Source: Madurella fahalii (taxonomy: Eukaryota; Ascomycota; Sordariomycetes; Sordariales). From it: 64,000 nucleotides of DNA. The stretch is from assembly GCA_029876055.1 (NCBI GenBank), contig CM056877.1, forward strand, positions 4,030,001 to 4,094,000, written 5' to 3'. Shown here one piece after another: positions 25,002 to 36,054 of this stretch. The position numbers and the translations under genes are program-made. Each line of letters begins with the position of its first letter. The first letter of the stretch is position 1. The notes beneath the pieces were generated by a model. That model was not told the origin of the DNA. It made no database searches and was given only the letters and a program-made list of their open reading frames with translations.

Positions 25002-26522
25002 ATGGCTTCCGCATCAGGGCATAACAAGGACTTCTTCGAGTGAGCAAATAACCTTGGGCCTCGTCCCCTCCGCGCGGCAGACTGAGCATGAGCTTGAAGC
25101 CCGTGGGTTTCACAAACCGGTCTGCTGTGAATCCTGCCACGTCACCTCATATCTCCTCGATCCTTTTTCCTGCCTGCTGGATGATAGGACGCTAATGGGC
25201 CGCGGCCATTCAGCAAGGAGGCGGCCTCCTATGACAGCAAGCACGGCAAGACGCTGGACCAGATCATCGAGGAGATTCGAGCCCGACTGGACTTCTTTGG
25301 GGTTGACTGGGTTGATGACGATTACGACAAGGACAATGACAAGACAGATGGGAAGACTGTGAGGCTACTGGATTATGCCTGCGGGACTGGTGTTGGTATG
25401 TCGTTCTGCTCTCGTTCCAGTTCTGGTTGTGCCACTGTACCCCATACCGCGATATCCGCACTCATGACGGCCTAGTCGGCCTAGCCAGCCCCAAGGAACG
25501 GCGACATGCGCGGTTCTCAACTTGTCAACATTATCTCCCTTCACTCCCTCGTTACTCTCTGCTCAGCCGCTTACCAAACTACGGTGCAGTATCCAGGGTA
25601 TGATGCCTCCCAGGGGCTCTTCTCGCCGCCTCGCTTTCCCCCGCCGGGACGGAAACTGTCGCCGCAACTCCGGATCTTTCTAAACTAGACTAACCGCTGA
25701 CTGCTCCCTTTCCCAGGCCCTCGCCCCGTACACGACGCAATGTATCGGCATCGATCTGTCAGAGGGCATGGCAAGTCCCTCCCTCCTCCAACACTGATTT
25801 CGGCGGGGATTCTTATCCGCCGAGGCTTGAATTTGGCCCCTTAGTTCCCCAAACGAACATGATATTGACTCCCTCTCCAGGTAGCCGCCTACAACGCCCG
25901 CGCTGAGAACCAGGTCCGGAAACCCCCTTCCACCCGCCAACCGTCTTCGATCCAATATATGTAACTAACCGACATGGTACAACAGGGAATCTCCCCCGCC
26001 GAGATGCGCGCCTACCAGGGCAATCTCTGCGCGGCCTCGGACCCGGACCCGCCCCCCTTCGCCTCGGCCGAGTTTTTTGACTTTGACGTTGCCGCCGTTG
26101 GCCTCGGGTTCCACCACTTTGACGACCCGGCGCTGGCGGCGCGCCGGCTGGCCGCTCGGCTCAAGACGGGAGGCGTGCTGGTCATCCTGGATTTCCTGCC
26201 GCACGGCGAGATAGATGTGAGTCAGCGTTGCCTTTCTTATTTTCTCTTTTCCCTCCCTCGTCCTTTTGTACTATTGATGGGAAGAGGAGGAGGAGGCTAA
26301 CGGACTGATTTCTCACTGGCGTGAATGCAGCCCGCGCACCCCGCTTCGTCCACCGTCACCCACCACGGCTTCTCTGTGGAGCAGATCAAGCGTATTTATG
26401 AAGAGGCTGGGGTGGGGAAGGACTTTGGGCTGGAGGAGGTCGGGGTGGTGTTCTTCCACGGTACGGCAGACGAGCCGGGGATGAAGAGGAAGATCTTCAT
26501 TGCCCGCGGGACTAAGGCTTGA
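25002..26522 (+). CDS. Class I SAM-dependent methyltransferase, seven exons including an 8-nt microexon
   Basis: Predicted exons are 25002-25039, 25214-25395, 25590-25597, 25717-25770, 25881-25913, 25986-26216 and 26331-26522, giving 245 residues with every phase consistent. The start reads MASASGHNKDFF and joins to DKEAASYD, typical of this family. Motif I is LLDYACGTG (about residues 65-73); the acidic loop GIDLSEGM and the post-motif stretch FDVAAVGLGFHHFDDP follow. The 8-nt exon TATCCAGG (CAG before, GTATGA after) restores phase and supplies V-S-R, giving CGTGVVSRALAPY; without it the reading frame into ALAPYTTQC fails. The intron after SEGM starts with GCAAGT, a GC-AG intron, and intron 2b has a CTAAC branch point. 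The substrate is unknown; the family includes small-molecule methyltransferases of the UbiE/Methyltransf_25 type. Splicing needs RNA support. Confidence 0.85.
25590..25597 (+). other. Predicted 8-nt microexon of the methyltransferase
   Basis: The eight bases TATCCAGG are flanked by a CAG acceptor and a GTATGA donor. With the single G left over from the previous exon they encode V-S-R and reset the phase to zero for ALAPYTTQC. The two introns around it are 194 and 119 nt. Confidence 0.75.
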
Positions 26523-27004
26523 TCTGAGAGAGGATGGGGCGGATGTGGCTACGTATGGGGGAGAGGAGGTCTTGTTCTTCAGGACTCTGACATATCAACT
26601 ACACGGTGTTAACGATCGCTGGTATCGAGTTGAGTGCGTGCATGATGATGTATAAGTAGGGTGTTGTAATGGCATCGCAAAGGTTTGAAGTGTTGTAATA
26701 GAGGGCTGCGGCTTCTCTGTAAACCGAGCACGAAGGGCGAAGAAGGAGTGAAATATCCATGCACCACTTGTCATCACCAAACCATCATCATCTCCAACAA
26801 TATCCTCTGGCTCCTAACCTGCGAGAGAAGAATAGAAGCACCCAGCGCTTAGCTCAGCTCTCCTGCATCGTTGTAGCATGTAAGGTTAGCCACTGCCTGG
26901 CACAAGGGCAGGGTAAAATTCGGCAGATCAAGGCTTGCAAGTGAGAGCACTCAATACGTGCGTACGCCGCGAATATGCGAAGTACTTTGTAGCGGTTTGA
27001 ACGT
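26523..27004. other. Convergent 3' intergenic region
   Basis: This 482-bp gap separates the 3' ends of the methyltransferase and the phosphatase gene. I see no gene or repeat in it. Confidence 0.7.
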
Positions 27005-28073
27005 TTACATACCGGAAAGCTCGACAATAAAGGCGCCGCCAAGGAGAATCGCGGGCTCATTGATGTTGTGATGCTCATAGCTAAGTAAAGAATATGACTG
27101 TTTAGCGGAAGACTAGCTGCATCGAACGACGGACGCCTCACCTCAACGTCCCGACACCGCCAGCCTCGAGCAGGAAGGTAGGGCCGTCAACGAGCGACTT
27201 GCCCGCCCAGCGCTGGGCAAACGCCCGCAGGATGTGGCCATGGGCAACAATCAGCACGTCCCCGTTGCCTGCCTCTCCCTTGGGCTTGCTCAAAACGGGT
27301 GCTTGCCACTTGTCTCGGATGTCTTTGATGAGCCTGTCAAGCCGCTCGGTGATGTCTGCTGGGCTCCTGCTCAGGGGGTTTGTTTAGGTCTAAAGCCGCC
27401 TGTGAGTGGGATTAGGGGCGTCTCACTCCCCACCTGGACAGCCATCTCTCCAAATGTCCCAATTCGGGTCTAGTCCTTGCTGCTTTCGCAGTTCACGGAT
27501 CTGGGGCGTGGTGATACCCTCGTAGTTGCCGTAGTCCCACTCGCGGATGTCCTCCGTCACCTCAATCCGCGCCTCGCATGCCGGGCCCTCGCAGGCTGGT
27601 TCACCATGCGCTTCCCACGGCAGCTGATCCTTCGCTACCAGGTTGAGCAGCTCCAGAGTCCGCTGGGCCCGCCGTCTTGGGGAGACGTAGCTGTGGAATG
27701 ATTAATGTCGAGATCTTTTGGCAGTTCAGGAGTATCGTGTGGGGGGCAGGAATTGAAACATTCAACCCCGCTAAAGAACGACACCCCCGGGTAGATCGGC
27801 ACATCATATAAAGATCGGGCTCTGGTCGTTGGTGACGGAGACGGTGATGAAACACGAAAATACCGGGGTCGATGCGGAGAGTGGAAATACTTACATGCGG
27901 GCCAGTTTCCTGGGAACAATCAAGCGATCGTTGCCGACCAATGCCTTCCCCGTCGCCGTCACCCGCTTCTCACCGTTGGCCGTCAACGGAATGTCCGTGG
28001 TACCGGTATGGCGGCCGTTGAGCGACCATTCGGTTTCGCCATGGCGGACAATGAAAACTCGGGGAGTGGACAT
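27005..28073 (-). CDS. SHB17: Sedoheptulose-1,7-bisphosphatase-type histidine phosphatase (SHB17 family)
   Basis: Four exons on the minus strand (28073-27895, 27690-27427, 27366-27142, 27080-27005) give 247 residues with consistent phases. The catalytic RHG motif is at residues 10-12 in VFIVRHGETEWSLNGRHTG, followed by TDIPLT. The second catalytic histidine is about residue 190 in VAHGHILRAF. Signatures shared with yeast Shb17 are REWDYGNYEG, IRELRKQQGLD, WDIWRDGC and a C-terminus with GGVGTLSYEHHNINEPAI. Shb17 hydrolyses sedoheptulose 1,7-bisphosphate and feeds ribose 5-phosphate synthesis in the cytosol and nucleus (riboneogenesis). Introns are 204, 60 and 61 nt. The C-terminus (FIVELSGM) is shorter than in yeast. 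The gene is divergently oriented to the gene at 29186. Confidence 0.88.
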
Positions 28074-29185
28074 GGTTGATGCCGATATGCCGAGTTATTC
28101 GGTGCAAGAGGAACAGAAACGAGCTACTGCGAGACTGAGACGCGAGGTGAATGTAACGCAACGACCGTCAAGAGGCGCGCACTGGACACACCTGAGACTT
28201 ACGCTGGCCTCGGCGACTGGGGTAACGAGAGCGCAATTGAATATTAAAAGTCGCTGCCTTTGGGGGATTTCCTTCTCATATTCCCGGCGGGACGAAGCCA
28301 AGTTGATTGACCTAAGCGAATCGCCGGCCTGGAGTGCTCGCCTGCCGCGGACAAGAACCTCGATCGCCGACCGGACAACAATTGTCACGAAACACCAACA
28401 CACAAAACTCGCAGTTTCCTGAGCTATAAGATACTTTTTTAATATTTCCATTTTTTTTTCTTTTCTTCCTACACCACGTTAACACACAAGACCGACCATC
28501 GAAGTCTCTGGTAGCTGCAAGGCGATTACTCAGACCACGGCGGGCGCCCTGTGCTACAGTACTGTACCTGACCCTGCTTGGCTGGACGAATACTGGACGA
28601 AGACTGGACGAAGACTGGACGGCGGGAAGCCCAAGAAGCGGGAAGCCGACGGGAATAAGCGCCCCCCGGCCACGTTTGACAAGCAGCATGCGGAATCTGC
28701 TGCTGGCCCTGATGCGCCATGATTCGCCCGCTGCAGCCAGTGGGTTCGAGCTAATGCCGTACCCCTGTCCCCAGCCGGCACCGTTACGTCAAGCTCGCCG
28801 AGATCTTCAGTCGACGACTACTTTTTCTCCACGCGGTGCGACAACAGACGGTGACGGCGAGGCACACGACAGCGGACCTCAACAGCGGCACGCAGGGACA
28901 GGAGGATTGACCTCAAGGCTAAGCAGCACGGTAGAAAGCTGCCCAGGACCAGCGCCGAAAGCGAACCGGAGGCGCACTGTTGGCGGTGGTTGCGTCTCTC
29001 CGCTGCAGGCGGACAGGCGAGCATCTAGGAGACGGAGGACAATAACAGCCACGCCGGACAATTGCGCCGCTCTTTGGCGTCAGTACTGGGACTGAGCGAA
29101 TCACTCTTTCTGGGTGCACTAATCCTTGTCGAAACCGACTGGGCGTACGCATACCTACTCACCTTAAGTTTTATCACCCTTCGCC
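28074..29185. promoter_or_regulatory. Divergent promoter region with a TACAGTACTGTA palindrome
   Basis: These 1.1 kb lie between two genes transcribed away from each other. The region contains a perfect 12-bp palindrome TACAGTACTGTA at 28555-28566 and, directly after it, an 11-bp tandem repeat. Several short open frames are present, but none has supporting features. Confidence 0.45.
28582..28625 (+). repeat. Four tandem 11-bp units (CTGGACGAAGA)
   Basis: Units are CTGGACGAATA, CTGGACGAAGA, CTGGACGAAGA and CTGGACGGCGG, followed by two copies of GCGGGAAGCC. The 11-bp period is close to one DNA helical turn, so all units face the same side of the helix. Confidence 0.85.
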
Positions 29186-29566
29186 ATGCCACCACTATCA
29201 ATGCGCGCAGCATCAAAAGCCACCGCCTCCTTCACCAGAGCCGCCACCAGAAGAGCGGCCTCCACCAAAATACCCCCTAAAACACCCCCTAAAACAACTG
29301 CGAGCGCAACCCCCACAACACCACCATCATCCTCTTCCTCTTTATCCTCATCAACACCAGCATCACAATCCACCCCGTCCAAGCGCAGCACGCCGCCAAA
29401 ATGGAAGCGCATGATCTGGACCGCCGCCTTCGCAGCCGTGACCTTCACAGGGACCATCTACGGAGCAGGGCTCAAGACGCAGCAAGAGTGGAAAGCGGTA
29501 CGTGTTCTTCCCCCCTCACGCTTTCCCCCTTCCCCTCTCCTTCCCCAGCAGCCCCGTATATACATG

Positions 29567-29605
<39 letters not shown>

Positions 29606-29816
29606 GAGTAAGTAGTACCGCTCACACACAATTCCACAGGAAAAACAAAAGATCCAAGAGGCCACCACGGACGACAAGGTGGCGATGCTGGAGCAGCGCC
29701 GGGCCGACCTGATGCGGCAAAAGGGCGAGATTGAGGGCAAGCTGGCCATGGTGCGGGCGAGGATGGAGGGTGCTGCTGCAGACCGGGGTCGGGGTGAGGG
29801 CGATGAGAGGAGGTAG
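29186..29816 (+). CDS. Small predicted mitochondrial membrane protein, fungal
   Basis: Two exons (29186-29497 and 29640-29816) encode 162 residues; the 142-nt intron uses GTACGT and CAG. The first ~100 residues contain no Asp or Glu. They begin with an Arg/Ser/Thr/Ala-rich amphipathic-looking stretch (MPPLSMRAASKATASFTRAA), a plausible mitochondrial targeting sequence. A Ser/Thr/Pro linker follows, then one transmembrane segment at about residues 76-95 (RMIWTAAFAAVTFTGTIYGA). The C-terminal ~60 residues are highly charged and look like a coiled coil (MLEQRRADLMRQKGEIEGKL). I do not recognise a named family. A role as an inner-membrane assembly or organising factor would fit this topology but is inference. 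Confidence 0.72.
29568..29604 (+). repeat. (AGT)n microsatellite in an intron
   Basis: About 12 AGT units lie inside the only intron of the small membrane protein gene, between the donor at 29498 and the acceptor ending at 29639. Confidence 0.95.
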
Positions 29817-30254
29817 TAGCGGTCTAGCTCGTTATTGCGGCCGTCCTCTCTTGTTCTTCTAAGCTAAGAAGAGGACGGGGAGTTTGTTCTCGTCTTTCGA
29901 GGTCTTGTGTGTCGGGCAGGCATCGCATTCTCGGCCGCGACGTTGTGCGAGACACAGGGAACAGCCACCCATGGTTGCCCTAGGCCTAACGGCTGGCCAT
30001 TACATATTCAAAGTAATCGTCAATGCGGCTTCTTTGCATCTCCACCAGACATCGCACCACAGATACCCGTGTTTGATTTCGACAGAATATCACATCGTTC
30101 GCCTTAGCTACGGTCTAACATAACATGTCCGGTCTAGTCATGCCATCTTGTTTTTTTCATAACCTTTCGTACCTCATGTTTTCCCCATGCGCCAGTACGA
30201 ACAGGTCCCAACGCCGCCTCTGTAACCATGCCACATTTACCCCGGAGAAGGGCT
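29817..30254. other. Convergent 3' intergenic region
   Basis: This 438-bp gap lies between the 3' ends of the small membrane protein gene and UBP6. A short hairpin-like CTTCTAAGCTAAGAAG near 29857-29872 is the only structure I notice. Confidence 0.6.
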
Positions 30255-31989
30255 TTACCCGTTAAGGCCCTCAGGAGTAGGAAGCGGAATGGCCTTGTAT
30301 AGGAGAATAAGGGCAGAGTGCGACTCGCCGCCGCCAGCCAGCGCGTCGATCTTGTCCGAAGTCACCTCGGAGACCTTATCGTCGTTGAACCACCACCACT
30401 TGCCGTCCTCCTCTCCGATTTTCCCTGTCACGGGGTCCTTGGGCCCCGTTTTCTTGACGTACGCGGTGTAGTGGCCGCTGTCGGCGCTGGCGCCTTGGTG
30501 TGTGACGACACCGCGGAGCTCGTAGATGCCTGACTGGTTGGCGCCGTCGTCTTTGCGGAGCTCTGGGTCGATCAGAGCATTTAGTTCCTTCTTGGCGGCG
30601 AGAAGGGCCGCATCTTTCTCGGCGTCAAACTCGGCATCCGTCTTATAGGACTCGGCCATTTCGACGTCGCCGTCGGCCGACGTGGTGGGCTTCTTGTCGT
30701 CCTTCTTGCCGCTTTCCTTCTTCTCGTTCTGAACTTCGCCGTCCAACAGGGGGTTCTTCTTGCGGCGCTTCCGAGCCCGCTCAATATCCTCCTCTTCCTT
30801 GCGCACCTCACGCACCTTGTCCCTGACGGGGATGAGCGCCTTCTTTAACTCGTCCGTGCAGAACTCGACGGCGTCCAGCTCATGCGGGAAGGTTACCTTG
30901 CGCATGATCTTGGCCTTCTTCTGGACATCGCGTTTCCAGTAGAAGCGCACAAAGTGGACGGTGAGATACTTGGGTAGCCTAGCAATCTTGGATGTCTTGG
31001 TGTACATCACGTCTCGGCCCAGAACCTCTGACCGCTTCTCGATCTTTTCCGTCAGACCATCGAGAAGGCCATCTCTCAGGTGGGCCGTCTGGTTGCCGAT
31101 GTGGCAGTTGAGCTTGAGAAACGGCTCCGTGGCCGAGGTCGATTGCTCGCCACCCTCACGGGCAGCGGGGTCGTCGCATTCAAGAGTGCTCGAGAACACG
31201 CCGGCCATGTATTTGTCAACGAACGAAGTTGCCTTGGCCGCGTCGCCCTCGCTCACATCCTTCCACTTCAGTTTCTGCCTCAGTTGGGAGACAATCTGGG
31301 ACCAGGCCTCTTCGGCGTCCTGCTGCGCGTAGCCCGGGCCTTTCTTGGAGCGCTCGGCGAACTGAGGGTAGGCCATCCGCAAAGCATTCAGAAAGGTAAA
31401 CGGCGACATGCCGCCTTGCGTCTCCGACATGTCTTTGAAGAGGTCCTTCAGTTGGTTGGTGAGATCCAGCTGCGGAATCTCGGACATGGATGTGTGCTGG
31501 TGTTTTGAAAGCGCCTCCTGGAGCTCGGGAATGGAGCGCAGCGCCTGGAGCGTCGAGTTGAGGTAGCAGGTGTTGCCGAGATTTACCAGGCCGGCGGGCG
31601 TGGCTCCGGCTTGCTGCGCCGCCTCGGCCTCGGTCATGTCCTCGAGGAACCTGATCTTTTCGGTCGGCCGCACGAGGGCGCCTCCGCCTTCTCCGGGGGT
31701 CCCCATCATCATGATGACCTGGCCGGGCTTCAGGCCCAGCTTGCTCATGTCGGCGTCATCTTTGAGCTGGCCGCCCTTGATGAGGATCTTTTGCCGGTCG
31801 GGCTCGACACCGGTCAGACTGAACAGCTGGTACTTGAGGACCTCGCCGGTCGAAGAAGTGTCGACCTCGACATCGTACTTCTTGCCTTGGTGCTTGATCA
31901 CCACTAACAGACAGCCGGGTTAGTTTTGCGGACAACCGAGAGAGCATGAAGCTAATGGGGACAAGGTAGGTACCGTTGACTGTCGCCAT
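30255..31989 (-). CDS. UBP6: Proteasome-associated ubiquitin C-terminal hydrolase UBP6/USP14
   Basis: A 16-nt first exon (31989-31974, MATVN) joins exon 31903-30255 across a 70-nt intron, giving 554 residues. The N-terminal ubiquitin-like domain spans about residues 5-76 (VVIKHQGKKYDVEV to GQVIMMMG). In Ubp6 this domain docks on the proteasome regulatory particle subunit Rpn1. The peptidase C19 domain has its Cys box GLVNLGNTCYLNSTLQALR with Cys about 118, a His box SADSGHYTAYVK with His about 483, and KWWWFNDDKVSEV supplying the third catalytic residue near 512-513. All catalytic residues are present and the length is normal. The enzyme removes ubiquitin from substrates at the 26S proteasome. 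The gene shares a 453-bp divergent promoter with ARPC4. Confidence 0.95.
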
Positions 31990-32442
31990 CCTGAACCGGA
32001 GTATCTGGAGATGGTGCGAGGGTAGGAGAGATGGGGAAAAACAAAAGTTGATGACCCGCACAATCGTCCAAACGTCTGTATCCGGTGGCAAAACTTGCCC
32101 AAGGCAACCGAACTGCTTCGTCAGATCGAGGTGGGCTGTTTTCCGTGAAACGGGAAGAGAGGGGCGCGGGGTTGCGGTATCGACAAGACCTGAGGATCGC
32201 GCCAAGCCTCGCCCCCGGCTGGTCTCAGACGCCCTTACAGGATTACGTAATGAGTTAGCTGGGCTTGAGCTCTTGGGCGACCTACCCCTGCGGTGCCCCG
32301 CCCTCTCCCCACTTGGGACGACATCGACAGGCTGACCTGCCAAGGATACCGGAACCAAGAGGCAACGACGACAACAGCAGTGCACCTAACCGCCTTGCAC
32401 GGCCATTGCTGATTCAAGGGCGCCGTTGGCAGCATCGACACG
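31990..32442. promoter_or_regulatory. Bidirectional promoter region of UBP6 and ARPC4
   Basis: A 453-bp gap lies between two divergently transcribed housekeeping genes. I see no clear TATA box or repeat. Confidence 0.5.
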
Positions 32443-33180
32443 ATGGTAGGTTGGGGGCTCCGGCAAGGCCATACGCAACGTTGCTGACACTCTTGTTCGC
32501 CGCAGTCGCAGTCACTCCGCCCATACCTCCAGGCCGTCCGGAGCAGTCTGACGGCCGCCCTCTGTCTCTCCAACTTTGCATCCCAGACAGCCGAGCGGCA
32601 CAATGTCCCCGAGGTCGAGGCGCAGACGTCGCCCGAGGTGCTCCTCACGCCTCTGACGATTGCGCGCAACGAGAACGAGCGCGTGCTCATCGAGCCCAGC
32701 ATCAACAGCATACGCATCAGCATCAAGATCAAGCAGGCCGACGAGATCGAGCACATTCTGGTGCACAAGTTTACCCGTTTCCTGACACAGCGAGCCGAGT
32801 CCTTCTTTATTCTCCGGAGGAAGCCCATCAAGGTCGGACTCCTCGAGGCAGGGCAGCTTGGCTTTCCCCCAGACTGACAGGCCTCTTTCCAGGGCTACGA
32901 CATCTCGTTCTTGATCACAAACTTCCACACCGAGGAGATGTTGAAGCATAAGCTCGTCGATTTCATCATCCAGTTTATGGAAGAGGTGGATAAGGAGATC
33001 TCAGAAATGAAGCTATTCGTACGGCCCCTATTAACCTACCGAACCAAGAGCCTAAGCTGACGTTCGCTGCCAGTTGAATGCGCGGGCACGATTCGTGGCA
33101 GAGTCGTTCCTAACACCGGTAGGTCCCCGTCTCCCATGCTGCGTGCCCTGTCCAGCCTGACCCGCCCTTAGTTCGACTGA
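32443..33180 (+). CDS. ARC19: Arp2/3 complex subunit 4 (ARPC4, p20)
   Basis: Five exons are predicted: 32443-32445 (the ATG alone), 32506-32832, 32893-33018, 33074-33118 and 33172-33180 (TTC GAC TGA). They give 169 residues, matching the ~168 residues of ARPC4. Sequence signatures are SQSLRPYLQAVRSSL, NVPEVEAQTSPEVLL, FFILRRKPIKGYDISFLITN, HTEEMLKHKLVDFI and NARARFVAESFLTPFD. ARPC4 forms the structural core of the seven-subunit complex that nucleates branched actin filaments for endocytosis. Introns are 53-60 nt. Donors are GTAGGT, GTCGGA, GTACGG and GTAGGT, the second being weak, but the protein match leaves little doubt. The gene is divergent from UBP6. Confidence 0.93.
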
Positions 33181-36054
33181 GTGAGGAAGCCTTCAAGAAC
33201 GACACAATGGATGCATCGAGCCCCAGAGAAGGCTATGTCGCTTTACAGACTCATGGAATGTCCTGAGCTCAAAAGCATTGTGCCCGGCGTTCCTGGCGCA
33301 GGTGGTGAGCAAAGACAAAAGGAATTTGGGGCCGTCGTTTATCACAGTCTAGCCGGCGCTGGCAGCGGTAATACAGCAGCGTCCGCCCGCAGTATACTGT
33401 CAGCGCCCAGAAGACATATCTAGGAATAAAAAAAGAACCGCCTTCATAAACAGATCTCTGCGATGCCTGCGAGTAGTGATAGCGTCGTCTGCAGACTCGT
33501 CGAGCCCAACCCTGTTGATGATGAAAACTCCTAACCGTCATCAGCTCTCAACTTCGATTAAACTTCTGATTTCGACTTTGCATGGCAATACGGAGTGCGT
33601 CAAAGTGGCTATTTCGATTGATCGTGCCTGTAACGCCTTAAATTTTGTATCCTCGTACACATTAGCAAAGTCACATCCTACGTCACGGCGCCAGGAACCA
33701 TGCCAATTTACCAGACACGTTCTGTCTGCTCAACTGTAAAACCTAGATTCCTCAATCTTCAAGGCAGTCATAGCAGCCGCATCTATTGTTCGCCTATTCA
33801 AAGTTTAAGAGGCTACTTGTGAGCACAGAATTAGATCATTCCCTCTCTAGGAGCGTTGTTCCATAGGTTAGTCAGTTGACCGCCGCCCAAGTTCCAATTG
33901 CACAATAGTAAACTTTGCTATCCAATTGAGCTATTATAGAATTGTAACCACCCGTCCGTCTTCGACTGATGTTATGTGCATTTAAAAGCCATGTTCTCAG
34001 CGTTCTCCAAGCACCCGTCAACCACCAAAGAGAGCCGGGTTTTTGTGCTTGCGACGCCGAGCAGCTCACGGAGAGTAGTAGGTCCAACCTTACGAACACA
34101 TTCTCCTACCTTTCGATTCCCTCCACGCACTCCAACAACCACTAGCTTAGACAGCACGAAGAGGAACAGATTCCCCTCAACTCCGCCGTCACCAAAACCC
34201 CCCATTTTCCCCTCCGTCAAAGGGCAACAGAATCGTATCAGTTAATCTTCAGTTACTCCTTTGGAATGCCCTAGGAGGCCATCTCCCACATCACCACAGT
34301 GTTCGCTTTTCATTTTCCATCCCAATGTATTCAGCCACAACAGACCAACCCCTGTCCTTTACTAGCTCTCCCGAAGACCGATTCTTTCTCTTTCTCACTT
34401 TTTGAAGTTCGGGACGACCGGCTCACGTCCCTCGGTAGCGAGCCGAATCATCCCATTCTCCCTGCTACCATTAGTCTCATAGACCTTGCTGCGTTTCTCA
34501 CCGTCCTTCTTAGCCGCCCTCCTTTTCTATTTTCAAGCTTAATCTGGGCGTGCTCTCACCACTTACATATGCATCTAGGCACCCCTCCTTACTCTCCGCG
34601 ACATTGTCGTCCCTTGTAAGTCAAGTTTGCTTTTCTTTCACTCTCCATTCCTATAATTATGGCAACGTCCACGACGTTTCCTCTTCCCCTCGCCTGCCTT
34701 CAAAGAAATACTCGGTTTCTGCCCCTGAATTCCATGATCACACGAACACAGCACCAGTCCGCTGGTTTCCATCCCATCTACATAGGCAGCAAGCATTTTC
34801 CCTATCATTCCGGCCCAAAACAATACTTCAAAGAACCGTCTTCTCTATTTCCTTGTTCAGATTCACTCGTACCGCATTGTCATACTACCTTCTAGTGCTT
34901 CCACTCGTCTCCCCCCAATCCAGCATTTCCGGGCTTCCGTTTCCTTCTCTCTCTTCTACATTTTCAAACCAACGCTTACCGCTGCATTTTCACAAACTAT
35001 ACAGAAAGCTTTGCCGTTTCCGCGTGGTCGAGATTTCTGGTAAGCCATTTCATTTTCTTCTCTTCTATTATTTATCCCAACCACATGCTAGGCATTTCGT
35101 TTCCTCGCACCAAACCGAGCATTTTACCATTTCTTCTCTCATTAATCACAACCTCCTTCTTCCCTTCCGCTACCTCGCATTCCACAGAGCAAACAAAGTT
35201 TTTTTTGCTTCCCTGTGTATCGCAATCACCCGTAGGTTTCTTCTTCTCTCATTCACTTCCGCACGCCCGCGCGACCTTGGATTCTTATGCCACGAGCTGC
35301 AACGCGAGTCCTTTTACCATATCTTCGCGTCAACCCAGTCCCATACCCAATCTCTTCCCTTCCTTGCCCTCACACCCACACCCAAACTCGTCTTCTGTTC
35401 CTCGCCGTTGGCTAGAGCCTAACCTTCTCTTTCGACCATCCGCCTTGATTTCTGTCGCAATCATCGCAGAACCACAAAGGTTGCTTCTCCTCCTATTCTT
35501 CATCCTTCCTCCAACTAGCCTTTCCCTGCTGGCTTCCGTCGAATATCAGCCTGCCTTGCCAGCGCTTGTATCTCTCCCATTCAACCTTTCAAACCGAGTT
35601 CTCTCCCAACAATTCTCGACCACGTGCGAGTCACTCTCTTTCGTTCCTCAAAGCTGATCTTGGCCACGCAATTCCTTCGTCATCGACCAGCACCTTTCTT
35701 TCTCCTTCCACCACTCTTCAATTCTCCTCAGCGACCACCACACCACTCCCTCTCCCATTCCCTCATTCCCTCATTCTCTTATTCCCTTACTCTTTCATTC
35801 TCCCATTCCCCCATTCTCCCATTCCCCTATTACCATACGCAAACCGACCCTGCTTCCCTTCAAGGCGCAATACCGCCACCATCGCAGAATCACGATGTGG
35901 AACGCATTCCGTGCACGACGCATATCTAGTCGGGCTTTCCCTTCCCTTCCCTTCCTTTCTTTCTCTCCATCCTTTATCCTGTGAAACAAACTCGACTAAC
36001 CTTAACCATTTAGAACCAGAACTTTCACGACAGCTGCCCAGCTCGCACTTAGAA
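33181..36054. promoter_or_regulatory. Upstream region of the RRM gene, pyrimidine-rich from about 34250
   Basis: No gene is supported in these 2.9 kb. From about 34250 to 36050 the plus strand is strongly C/T-rich, with few G, which opens long artefactual frames such as 34550-35422. The tract probably forms the promoter and a long leader of the RNA-binding protein gene. It ends in a CATTCC-type repeat and a short non-pyrimidine stretch just before the start codon. Confidence 0.5.
35754..35829 (+). repeat. Degenerate CATTCCC tandem repeat
   Basis: About nine imperfect units of CATTC(C/T)CT, CATTCTCC and related forms lie in tandem within the pyrimidine-rich leader, about 230 bp upstream of the start codon of the RRM protein. 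Confidence 0.85.

Noticed and set aside
34550..35422. 290-codon plus-strand open frame
   Set aside because: It lies in pyrimidine-rich DNA where stop codons (which need A and G) are rare; the translation is mainly S, F, L and P without any motif.
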